From Chloroflexi bacterium OLB13 (GTDB lineage: Bacteria; Chloroflexota; Anaerolineae; Aggregatilineales; Phototrophicaceae): a stretch of DNA of 32,533 nt. The notes under the pieces were generated by a model that saw only the letters and a list, made by a program, of their open reading frames with translations, did not search any database and had not been told where the DNA came from. Location of the stretch: contig JZRA01000031.1 in assembly GCA_001567485.1 (NCBI GenBank), positions 1-32,533 on the forward strand. Reading direction: 5' to 3'. Each line of letters starts with the position of its first letter. Positions within the stretch are counted from its first letter, which is position 1. The position numbers and the translations under genes are program-made. Below, piece by piece: positions 8,152-15,568 of the stretch.

Positions 8152-9429
8152 ATGTTGACCTCATCAAAGACCGCACGCTTCTTCTGCCTGATTTGCACGA
8201 TTTGCGCCCTATTCCTCAGCGTGACCGCGGCCGGCGCACAGCGGCATGTCCGGAGCACAAGCGCCTGTACGCTGACGCCCGATCAGGTGCTCGGTCAGGC
8301 CTTCAGCGGGACGGCCGGCGCCGAGGGCGAGACCGGCGAAGCGGGCCTGACGCCGGAAGGTGAGGACATCGTAGCCGAGGGCTTGGACGCCAGTCCGGAG
8401 TGGATCATGGAGGCGCTGCCGTATGCCGGATTGGGCACCGAGCCGGTCGCGATCCTCGTGATTGATGATTTCTCATCCGATGGCGCCGGCGAGCTTCCCA
8501 TGTCGCACGGTTGGCTTGTCTGGCAGGTGTTCGAGCACCTCATCGGGCAGCTCGCGCCGGACACGGCCGCGTTGATCACCCTGCAGCAGGTCAATATCGC
8601 CGATGAAGCAGGGTATCGCTCTGACCTGATCGTTCCGGAACTGCGAACTGCGGTCAGTGAACTCAGCGAACGCGGAATCGGCCGCTTCGTCCTCAACATG
8701 AGCTTTGTGTTCATCCCGTGTACTGATCGGGAACTGGGCTTTGACTTCGCGGATTTCACGAACGCGCGGCGGGATAATACCCGGCTCTCCCTTGTCGAGC
8801 ATATTGGTGGCGATCCGGATTACGTCCGTTCCATCCTCGAAGATGCGCGTGTCGGTTACATTGACGAAAGCGGGCTGACGAGCCTCGATCAAGAATCGCC
8901 ACGGGGCAGCGAGTTGCTCCAATCGCGGCTTGATCCGCAGGATGTCGAGATCCCGCCGACTCCAGAGCGCGCTGTCCCCGAGTTTCGCAGCCGCGATCTG
9001 TCTGTGCTCAAGCTGTTCAATAACACCGCGCTCCAGTCCGACCCGCTGCGTGATTATCTGCGCGAAATTCGGGATGTGATCATTGTGCCGGTCGCGTCGT
9101 CTGGCAACTTTAAGCAGCGCCAGCCCTTCTATCCCGCGCGCTGGCCGGAAGTTATCAGCGTCAGCGCCAACGAGGGGGATGATCTGCGCTTCTGGCTGCA
9201 CAGCAACAACGGTGATGTCAGCGTGCCGGGCGCATGGTTCCTGTTTGACGACGCGGTTTTCCGTGCGGGCACGTCGTTCGCTGCGCCGGTGGTGAGTCTG
9301 CTCATCGCGCTCGACTTGACGCAAACCGAACCGACCTGCCAGAGCCGGGGAAATGTCCCTGCGCTTGCGCACGGGGCGTTTGACAATACGCTGCTCGCCG
9401 ATGCCGTGGGCCAGTTCTGCGGCCAGTAG
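8152..9429 (+). CDS. Secreted subtilisin-like serine protease (S8 family)
   Basis: The 425-aa protein has a signal peptide (TARFFCLICTICALFLSV...AGAQ, cleavage around residue 30). A divergent subtilase core shows the catalytic triad in order: Asp105 in VAILVIDDF, His119 in SHGWLVWQVF, and Ser375 in FRAGTSFAAPVV. The oxyanion-hole Asn319 is in PVASSGNF. The motifs are recognisable but atypical: SHGW replaces HGTH, and a long segment lies between His and Asn. It would cleave proteins outside the membrane. AGGAG lies 7-8 nt before the ATG. A 97-nt gap separates it from the STAND gene; co-transcription is possible. Its export argues against direct contact with the cytoplasmic STAND unless the leader is retained as an anchor. 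Confidence 0.88.
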   Translation: MLTSSKTARFFCLICTICALFLSVTAAGAQRHVRSTSACTLTPDQVLGQAFSGTAGAEGETGEAGLTPEGEDIVAEGLDASPEWIMEALPYAGLGTEPVAILVIDDFSSDGAGELPMSHGWLVWQVFEHLIGQLAPDTAALITLQQVNIADEAGYRSDLIVPELRTAVSELSERGIGRFVLNMSFVFIPCTDRELGFDFADFTNARRDNTRLSLVEHIGGDPDYVRSILEDARVGYIDESGLTSLDQESPRGSELLQSRLDPQDVEIPPTPERAVPEFRSRDLSVLKLFNNTALQSDPLRDYLREIRDVIIVPVASSGNFKQRQPFYPARWPEVISVSANEGDDLRFWLHSNNGDVSVPGAWFLFDDAVFRAGTSFAAPVVSLLIALDLTQTEPTCQSRGNVPALAHGAFDNTLLADAVGQFCGQ

Positions 9430-9619
9430 GGCGGAGGCTCAGGGCGCGCGTCTGATTGAGATGTGCTGGACGACACGTCGAACGTAGATCAGTCATTCGC
9501 AGATATTCGTCCATGTACCCGCGTCCGCCGTCAGTATATGCGAGCGCGCTTCCATCCGGTCACCAGCTCAAGTCATAGATCGGCCCGGCTGCCTGATGCT
9601 GCTCGGCGCTCGCCAAGCG
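9430..9619. other. Gene-free stretch between subtilase gene and right repeat
   Basis: No ORF with coding character, hairpin terminator or recognisable promoter is visible here. Together with 9717-9911 it gives a gene-poor region around the right inverted repeat. Confidence 0.6.
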
Positions 9620-9722
9620 CGAAGTTGAAAGTGATGAGTGATGAGAAAACGTCGCGCCGTATAGCTCGACTAACGCTGCAAGATGGGAGACCGAATCTCT
9701 CGACTTACGAACACCGGCTCAG
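9620..9722 (-). repeat. Right copy of about 100-bp inverted repeat bounding the STAND/subtilase island
   Basis: Positions 9620-9716 are the reverse complement of 5437-5540 apart from a few substitutions and lack of the 7-nt TGATCAC insertion; weaker matching continues to about 9722. It shares the same small hairpin (GAGA...TCTC). No transposase or integrase is encoded between the copies, so this may be a dispersed intergenic repeat present twice rather than transposon ends. Confidence 0.92.
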
Positions 9723-9911
9723 TCGGGTGCTGTTGGGACGCCAAGCGACGTTGTAGATAAAGTCGCTGTGACCGGCTAACTCATGCACGAGTGTACCTTG
9801 AATCGACGTCCCAAATCTGAACTACTGTATCGTCGCCCGCACTCGTGATTACTCATACCCCTCGTGTGCTGAGGGCGTTTTACCGGTGCGGGTACGGCGG
9901 AGTCTGATGGG

Positions 9912-9947
9912 GGAAATAAAACAGCTCTTGAGCCTGTTCAAGAGCTG
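9912..9947 (-). terminator. Rho-independent terminator of tRNA-Glu
   Basis: A 10-bp stem (core AGCTCTTGA / TCAAGAGCT, 9922-9931 and 9938-9947) with a 6-nt loop is followed on the minus strand by TGTTTTATTT. It sits 10 nt beyond the 3' end of the tRNA. Confidence 0.88.
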
Positions 9948-9957
9948 GGTACTTTGT

Positions 9958-10030
9958 TGACCCCAACGGGACTCGAACCCGTGTATCCACCTTGAAAGGG
10001 TGGTGTCCTAGACCGCTAGACGATGGGGCC
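9958..10030 (-). tRNA. tRNA-Glu (anticodon UUC)
   Basis: The minus strand folds into a standard cloverleaf of 73 nt. The acceptor stem is GGCCCCA / TGGGGTC with one G-U pair, the anticodon stem CCACC / GGTGG encloses CTTTCAA with anticodon TTC, and the T-arm contains GGTTCGAGTCC. The discriminator base is A. The 3' CCA is not encoded (ACA follows), so it must be added after transcription. It reads glutamate codons GAA/GAG. Confidence 0.96.
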
Positions 10031-10042
10031 GTAACGCATCGC

Positions 10043-10071
10043 AGTGTATCAGTCTCCGCAGATCACGTCAA
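10043..10071 (-). promoter_or_regulatory. Promoter of tRNA-Glu
   Basis: TTGACG (10071-10066), 17-nt spacer and TACACT (10048-10043) on the minus strand, 12 nt before the mature tRNA 5' end. Spacing and placement fit a sigma-70-type housekeeping promoter. Confidence 0.85.
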
Positions 10072-10092
10072 GACGAACCCGCCACCCGTGCG

Positions 10093-11604
10093 CTACTCTG
10101 CGATCTCCCACACGAGCGCGTATGCGTCCTCGTACACTACGCGCATCGACGGGTCGGCGCTCGCCTGTGCGATGAACGCCTCGGCATCGACACCGCTGAC
10201 GACGAAGCGCGTACCGAACTGGTCACGGATTACGCTCGACGGGTGAGGCGTCTCGCCGCGTCGGATGCGCGTCCATGCCTGCCACAGGTCGGGATTGGCT
10301 TCCAGCAGATAGGTCGTGTCCAGCCCATTCAGATAAGTATTCGACGTATTGTTGAAGAACAGCCGCGTGAAATCGTCGTAGTCCGTCTGAAACACCAGCG
10401 AACCGGCGGGCGTGTTCGCTTCGAGCCAGTCGGCCGCGCCGGCCAGCGCCGTGACATCCGGCTCATCGGCCATGGTCGTATACGTGGCGATGAACGTGAT
10501 CGTGCCTAACATCGTGCCTGCGACCAGCGTCAGCACGCCCGCCATCTTCGCCAGCCGGGGACGGAAGCGCCACAGCCGATACACCGACGGACGTCCCCAA
10601 ATGACCGCGGCGAACAACAGCGCGAACGGCGGGTAATACTCGACAAATCGCCGCGAACGCAGCAGCATGAACAGCGTCAGCAGTGCCGCGAACAGCAGCA
10701 TCCACGAAACGCGATCGCGGACATCACGCCGCCAGACGAACCCGATCAACCCGGCGCCCAACGCGATGAGCGACCCAAACGCGCTGATGAGCAGTTCATC
10801 CCACTTGTACGGGTACCACTCGTTGCCAACTTCGACACTGCCGGCGATGTCCACTTTCGCACCGAGGTGATCGAGGATGAACCCGATATTCTGTGGGAAG
10901 TACGGGTTGACGATCAATCCCAGCGCAAGCCCGGCCACGCTGTAGATCACCGGCCACGGATTCAGCCGCCGCGTGCCGATCCAGTCCGCGACGACGTAGA
11001 GGCCGGCGAATACGGGCATGAGGATAAAGCCGTTGTACAGCCACACAAACGCGAACGACAGCGGCAGCATCCAGCGAGGACGCCGCTTCAGCAGGATGTA
11101 GCATGCCGCCAGCAGCAGCAGTAAGGCCGCGCCCTGTGTGCGAACCATCAGCAGGCGGTAGAGGAAGTGGAAAGACATGGCGAACAGCGCCATCGCCCAC
11201 AGCGCCGGCAGACGAACCCGGCACGCGCGCAGCACCGCCCACAGCATCACAAACACGCCGGACGCAACGACGATCTGGCCCAGCTTCGCGCCGGTCACGC
11301 CGCCCCAATGCGACCACGGCGCAAGGTACAGGTGATACAGCAGATGGTGATCGACGAAGCGCTCCGGGCTGAGGATCGTCAGCGGAAGCCACGGGAAATC
11401 AAGCGCCAGCCTGCGCTGGACGAGGATCAAATCCGAGACGCGCGCATGATAGTAACCATCGACGCCGTTGAAGCCGTTCGACGCGAAGATCAACACGCTG
11501 AGGATCACCGCGCTGACGGCGAAGATCAGCGCGCCGGACAACACGGGTTGACTGGACAGCGAGAGCAGGCTCCCGCGTGATTTTGGGCTTACAATGTTCG
11601 TCAT
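10093..11604 (-). CDS. GT-C-like polytopic membrane protein (STT3/oligosaccharyltransferase-like)
   Basis: The 503-aa protein has about 11-12 TM helices and a soluble C-terminal part of about 130 residues. Two acidic motifs in predicted extracytoplasmic loops stand out: NGVDGYYHARVSD after TM1, and ERFVDHHLLYH before the next TM. A D-x-YYH motif in loop 1 and a DHH motif are reminiscent of STT3/AglB/PglB and other GT-C glycosyltransferases, which use lipid-linked sugar donors. The C-terminal segment (ADWLEANTPAGSLVFQTDYDDF...) resembles the soluble tails of such proteins. The ATG at 11604 is preferred over GTG at 11610 because GAGGAA is 8 nt upstream of the ATG. It follows prmA after 84 nt. 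The specific substrate is unknown; assignment rests on topology and motifs. Confidence 0.7.
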   Translation of the reverse strand: MTNIVSPKSRGSLLSLSSQPVLSGALIFAVSAVILSVLIFASNGFNGVDGYYHARVSDLILVQRRLALDFPWLPLTILSPERFVDHHLLYHLYLAPWSHWGGVTGAKLGQIVVASGVFVMLWAVLRACRVRLPALWAMALFAMSFHFLYRLLMVRTQGAALLLLLAACYILLKRRPRWMLPLSFAFVWLYNGFILMPVFAGLYVVADWIGTRRLNPWPVIYSVAGLALGLIVNPYFPQNIGFILDHLGAKVDIAGSVEVGNEWYPYKWDELLISAFGSLIALGAGLIGFVWRRDVRDRVSWMLLFAALLTLFMLLRSRRFVEYYPPFALLFAAVIWGRPSVYRLWRFRPRLAKMAGVLTLVAGTMLGTITFIATYTTMADEPDVTALAGAADWLEANTPAGSLVFQTDYDDFTRLFFNNTSNTYLNGLDTTYLLEANPDLWQAWTRIRRGETPHPSSVIRDQFGTRFVVSGVDAEAFIAQASADPSMRVVYEDAYALVWEIAE

Positions 11605-11688
11605 CCGCACCGTTCCTCACGCCGCGTGTGTCATTCGCCGCCGCTAGAATGCGTAAGTATAGCGTGAACACGGCGCGCTATGCCCGTC

Positions 11689-12588
11689 TCACGCGGGCCG
11701 CGTCGCCTCAATGCTTACCCAGTCGCCTTCGGTGCGAACGGCGGTGACCCGATACCCCGCACGGTTGAGCGCGGCCGACACATCTGTGACCTGTTCGGTG
11801 ATGATCCCGCTGAAGATCGCCACGCCGCCGGGGCGCACAATGTCGCCAAGCCCGTGATCGCACATCTCGATGATGATCCGCGCGAGGATGTTCGCCAGCA
11901 GCACGTCGAACCGCCGCGCCGACGTGCGCACGGACTCGAGCGAGCCGTGCATGGCCGTGATGCGATCCGCGACGCCGTTGGCTTCGGCGTTCTCGCGCGT
12001 GATGTCGGCGGCGACCGGGTCGATATCGACGGCGGTGACGTGCGCCGCGCCGAGCAGGACGGCCCCGATGGCGAGGATCCCCGACCCACAGCCGAGGTCG
12101 AGCACGCTCAGGCCGGGCCGCATCAAATCCTCCATAGACATCAAGCACAAGCGAGTCGTCGCGTGGGTACCGGTGCCGAACGCCATGCCGGGATCAAGCG
12201 CGATGACGAGGTCGCCGGCTTCAGGCGTATAGTCCTCCCACACCGGCCGCACGACGAACCGGCGGCCAATCCGGGTTGTGTGATAGTGTGCCTTCCACGC
12301 CTCCGCCCAGTCCTGATCATCGACGCGCTGGTACACCGCCGGCGGCAGACCGTAGGCGGCGAGCGCCGCGTCGATCTCCAGACGGGCCGCTTCGGCGCGG
12401 GGATCCGCCACCATATACGCGCGCACGATGGACTTGTCCGGCGGGGGCAGTTCGCCCTCGTCCCAGTGGTCAGGCTGAATATCGTCGCGTTCGATGGACA
12501 CGCCCTGATGGCCGAAGTCCTCGAGCACACTGGCGGCCAAGTCGGCGAGGTTGGGGGGAAGCGTGACGGAGACTTCGATCCAGTGCAT
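11689..12588 (-). CDS. prmA: Ribosomal protein L11 methyltransferase
   Basis: The 299-aa protein matches the PrmA layout. The N-terminal substrate-recognition domain starts MHWIEVSVTLPPNLAD, with ERDDIQPDHWDEG and DWAEAWK (93-99). It is followed by DPGMAFGTGTH (132-142) and the SAM-binding motif VLDLGCGSGILAIGA (162-176), then VLLANILARII in the active-site region. The enzyme trimethylates lysines and the N-terminal amine of ribosomal protein uL11 using SAM. The open frame extends further upstream to 13041, but that extension overlaps the neighbouring gene in another frame; the ATG at 12588 gives the family length. It starts 11 nt after the stop of the upstream membrane-protein gene, so the two are probably cotranscribed. 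Confidence 0.94.
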   Translation of the reverse strand: MHWIEVSVTLPPNLADLAASVLEDFGHQGVSIERDDIQPDHWDEGELPPPDKSIVRAYMVADPRAEAARLEIDAALAAYGLPPAVYQRVDDQDWAEAWKAHYHTTRIGRRFVVRPVWEDYTPEAGDLVIALDPGMAFGTGTHATTRLCLMSMEDLMRPGLSVLDLGCGSGILAIGAVLLGAAHVTAVDIDPVAADITRENAEANGVADRITAMHGSLESVRTSARRFDVLLANILARIIIEMCDHGLGDIVRPGGVAIFSGIITEQVTDVSAALNRAGYRVTAVRTEGDWVSIEATRPA

Positions 12589-12599
12589 GCCGGGGCTTT

Positions 12600-13379
12600 C
12601 TACCGGGTTGGCCGGAGGATGCGGGTCGGGCCGTGAATGAACAGATAGTATAGCGCCAGCAGCGCGCTGAGGGTGACGACCGCCGTATAGATGGTGAGGC
12701 TTACGCGCAGAGTGTCGGAGATAGTCCCGAACCGCTGAAAAAACGGGACGATCAGGAATAAGTCGTAGACGAGGAAGCCGGCGAGCTGTCCGCCTGCGTT
12801 CGACCAGTACCGCTTGTATAGGCCGTATGCGAAATACACCGCAGCGCCGAGGAACATCGCGCCGAACAGCACCGACAGATCGGGTGTGATCTGCCACGGC
12901 ATGATTCCGGGAGTCTTGAGGACGAGCGCGCCGCCCGCGATGATCAGCGCGCCGACAAAGACAACGAACGCAATCAGGATCGGTCGCGGCGTCGGATCCA
13001 GGTCGCGATATCGCTTGCCCCATGACTGAGTCAGCAGCCAAACGCCGAACGCCACGCTGACAACCGAAGCAATCGCAAATGGGATCGTGTTCGCTTCAGC
13101 GCTGTTGACCGCGAGGGCGAAGAGGACGGCCGGCGCGAAGATCACGACATAATCGAGTGCGACCCCAGCCACGGACGCGGGGTCATTGATCCATACGCAC
13201 CAGAGCGTGGACGCCGCTGCCGCGCCGAAAATCGACGCGATGAACGTGAATGACAGCGCGGTCGTCCCCGGAAACGGCCACAGTCCGGTGATGGCCGGAA
13301 CTTGCATCGTGAACCCAATGGACAGCACGGCTTGAACAGCGGCAACAACAGTCAGTAATAAGCGAAGACGGGGGTTCAT
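12600..13379 (-). CDS. Conserved-looking polytopic membrane protein of unknown function
   Basis: The 259-aa product has about eight hydrophobic segments with short loops, short basic cytoplasmic patches (LLTQSWGKRYRDLDPTPRP, YGLYKRYWSNAGG) and an Arg-rich tail (GPTRILRPTR). I do not recognise a family or catalytic motif. The frame is open to 13466, but the ATG at 13379 (MNPRLRLLL) is preceded by GAGAGG at about 6 nt and puts the first TM close to the N-terminus, so it is preferred. It lies between two PrmA-type methyltransferase genes on the same strand; that position does not reveal a role. Confidence 0.85.
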   Translation of the reverse strand: MNPRLRLLLTVVAAVQAVLSIGFTMQVPAITGLWPFPGTTALSFTFIASIFGAAAASTLWCVWINDPASVAGVALDYVVIFAPAVLFALAVNSAEANTIPFAIASVVSVAFGVWLLTQSWGKRYRDLDPTPRPILIAFVVFVGALIIAGGALVLKTPGIMPWQITPDLSVLFGAMFLGAAVYFAYGLYKRYWSNAGGQLAGFLVYDLFLIVPFFQRFGTISDTLRVSLTIYTAVVTLSALLALYYLFIHGPTRILRPTR

Positions 13380-13512
13380 CTTGTCCCTCTCAGTGAAGAT
13401 GATAACCAGCTCGCTGAAACGCTTTATCCCAGCACCGGAGACGGACAGCGCAACAGCCCTTCTCACATTGTAAGCGGATTCGGGATGCTGGCATCAAATT
13501 CGCCGGCCGCTG

Positions 13513-14160
13513 CTATGCGTGCGCGAAGACCATCGCGCACCACCCCCGCTGAGAAACGCTGCGAACCAACGTGAGTCCGTGCGCTGTGGCAAGCGCGGCC
13601 AGCCGATCTGTTTGAACGTCGAGGACGCCGCTGCAAATCACCTGTCCGCGCGGGGCGAGCGCGTCCGCGATCGGGCCGATCAACAGCTTGAAGATCGGCA
13701 GCAGGAGGTTCGCCACGATCACGTCGAACGGGCCGTCGGCGGTGTCGATGCTGCCGAGCCGGACGTCCATTCGATCTGCGACGGCGTTGCGGACGGCGTT
13801 GTCTTGACTATGCAGGACGGCGGCCGGCTCGATATCCATGGCCTGCACGCTCGCTGCGCCGAGACGCGCCGCGCCAATCCCCAGGATGCCCGAGCCGCAT
13901 CCCAAATCCAGCACGCGGCTCTCCGGCCTGACCATATCCGCCAGTAACGTCAAACAAAGCTGTGTCGTCGGATGCGCGCCGCTGCCAAACACGCCGTGTT
14001 CCACGACGTCGATCACCAGCGCGTCCGGATCAGGCTGCTTTCCGAACAGACTGGCGGCGTATGCTGAGGCGGGGCGCATGGTGCGAATCACAAACCTCGG
14101 CGGGACGTTCACCGTGAGGAACGGGATCCAGCTCTCGTTCTTGTCTTCAGGATCGCTCAT
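13513..14160 (-). CDS. PrmA-like class I SAM-dependent methyltransferase (short paralogue)
   Basis: The 215-aa protein keeps the PrmA catalytic core: EHGVFGSGAHPTTQLCL (54-70), SAM motif VLDLGCGSGILGIGA (83-97), and VIVANLLLPIF where PrmA has NIL/NLL. It lacks most of the N-terminal domain with which PrmA recognises uL11. It therefore probably methylates a different substrate, perhaps another protein with an exposed lysine or amine. Its ATG overlaps the stop of the upstream histidine-phosphatase gene (ATGA), pointing to translational coupling. It shares the strand with the true prmA at 11689-12588. Annotation as PrmA by similarity alone would be unsafe. Confidence 0.85.
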   Translation of the reverse strand: MSDPEDKNESWIPFLTVNVPPRFVIRTMRPASAYAASLFGKQPDPDALVIDVVEHGVFGSGAHPTTQLCLTLLADMVRPESRVLDLGCGSGILGIGAARLGAASVQAMDIEPAAVLHSQDNAVRNAVADRMDVRLGSIDTADGPFDVIVANLLLPIFKLLIGPIADALAPRGQVICSGVLDVQTDRLAALATAHGLTLVRSVSQRGWCAMVFAHA

Positions 14161-14737
14161 GGCACATCCAATGCAGGCTTGAACTCAACGAGGTGTCGTC
14201 CCGGGCCAGAGACAACAGCGAAGGCGGGCATCTCAAGGGCTGCCCATGTCGAATAGGCATCCACGCCCGTCCAGTGCGTCAGCACCATCGCCATGATCGT
14301 TCCATGCGTGACGACACCCAGCGATTCACCGGGGTGGGCGGCGATGAGCGCATCCAGCGCCGTCGTGAACCGGACGCGCGCGGCGTTGAAGGCTTCCTCG
14401 CCGAATATCACGTGTTCGGCGTCTTTCATCGCCTCTCGAATGGCGCTGCGAAACAGGCCGAGATTGTCGAAGTATGCTGCGGACTCCCGGCGTGTTTCCC
14501 GAACGCCGGCTCGATAATCAACGGCGCGGCGATATTGAGATGCGTATGCAGCGTTTCGGCGGTGGTCACGGCCTTCGGCTCGTCGCTGGTCGCGAGCCGG
14601 CTGAGCGCATAGGGACGGAGCGCGTCGGCAAGCGCGGCGCACCGCTGAACGCCGAGATCGGTCAGCTCCCATGTGTGTGCTGAAACGCCGGGAACTGGTT
14701 GAGAGATCGAGTGCCGGATGAGTGCGATATCGGGCAA
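14157..14737 (-). CDS. Histidine phosphatase (phosphoglycerate-mutase-like) family protein, frameshifted
   Basis: The N-terminal half carries the RHS version of the RHG motif (PDIALIRHSISQPV) and SRLATSDEPKAVTTAETL; the C-terminal half has ETRRESAAYFDN and GVVTHGTIMAMVL with the second catalytic His. The halves are in different frames. Inserting one C in the coding strand at about 14501 (TTCGGG to TTCCGGG) fuses LIIEPAF to RETRRES and gives about 193 aa. Members transfer or remove phosphate through a phosphohistidine. I prefer a TTG start at 14737, because AAGGA sits 9 nt before it and a TACAAT -10 (14782-14777) predicts transcription from about 14770, which would exclude the ATG at 14773. 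The stop overlaps the next gene's ATG. Probably intact in the organism. Confidence 0.8.
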
Positions 14738-14907
14738 GGTCGTTATGTCCTTGGCGCGCAGACGGATTCTCATCGTATTGTACAGGCATCCTGCAAGGGG
14801 CGGCGGCTCGATGCACAACTGGACGGCGGAGAATTGTCGAATCTGATCGGCGCGCCATCGGGTCTGGCCGTATACTGTGCGAATACAGATGGCGTCAGGG
14901 GGCTGCC

Positions 14908-15507
14908 ATGGGACGTATTCTGGTCGTTATCGGTGTCCTTGTACTGATCGCGGGGATCGCGCTGCCGTTCGTATCGTCGTTCGATTTCATGCGCGACATC
15001 AGTTCATTTACGCAGAACGTCATAACCGAGCCGACCGCCGCCGAATACTGTAACGCGGGCGAGACGCTTGAGGTCGAACAGGGGGCGTCCACGCGTACCG
15101 GGACAAGCTCGACATCGGGCACCGGCCGCACCACGTTGTACTACTGTGTATCGGGCGCGGGTGAGCGCCGCGATGTGACGGCCGCGGTCGTCAAGAACAT
15201 TATCGGAGGAGCCACGTCGTTCGGCGGCCCGGTCGGATCGCTGCTTGCGGGCGGCATCGGCTCGTTTGCGCTCACCGGCGGCGGCATTGTACTGATTATC
15301 GTCGGCGTGCTGATGGCCGCGCGCAGCGGATCGCGCTCAGCCCGTCGTATCGTCGGCGTGGAACGGCCGTTCAACCCGACCAACGCTGGTGGGCAGGGGC
15401 AGTCGATGATCGACGCGCTCAAGGCGCAGTTGGATGCGGCGTACCGGAGCGGGCAGCTCTCGCGCGAGGATTATGAACGCGCGCTTGAACAACTGAAGCG
15501 GCGATAG
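14908..15507 (+). CDS. Membrane protein with SHOCT-like C-terminal domain
   Basis: The 199-aa product has a TM at the N-terminus (RILVVIGVLVLIAGIALPFV), an external Ser/Thr/Gly-rich loop with two cysteines about 26 residues apart (EYCNAG ... YYCVSG), a second TM (GGGIVLIIVGVLMAA) and a cytoplasmic tail. The tail ends in a SHOCT-like helical pair (LKAQLDAAYRSGQLSREDYERA). SHOCT is a short oligomerisation-type domain common at the ends of bacterial membrane proteins. AGGGGG precedes the ATG by 6 nt, and a TATACT at 14871-14876 is a possible -10. Divergent from the histidine-phosphatase gene. The function is unknown. Confidence 0.82.
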   Translation: MGRILVVIGVLVLIAGIALPFVSSFDFMRDISSFTQNVITEPTAAEYCNAGETLEVEQGASTRTGTSSTSGTGRTTLYYCVSGAGERRDVTAAVVKNIIGGATSFGGPVGSLLAGGIGSFALTGGGIVLIIVGVLMAARSGSRSARRIVGVERPFNPTNAGGQGQSMIDALKAQLDAAYRSGQLSREDYERALEQLKRR

Positions 15508-15568
15508 CGCATATCCACCGCGGCGATGCCCTTAGTGCGGACTGAAGTGAACCACGGAGGAACGAAGC

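Noticed and set aside
5431..9722. Insertion sequence or prophage
   Set aside because: No transposase, integrase, phage structural gene or clear target-site duplication is visible; only the inverted repeats support mobility.
12589..13041. N-terminal extension of prmA in the same frame
   Set aside because: It overlaps the membrane-protein gene in a different frame and lacks the hydrophobic pattern of a real domain; the family start is at 12588.
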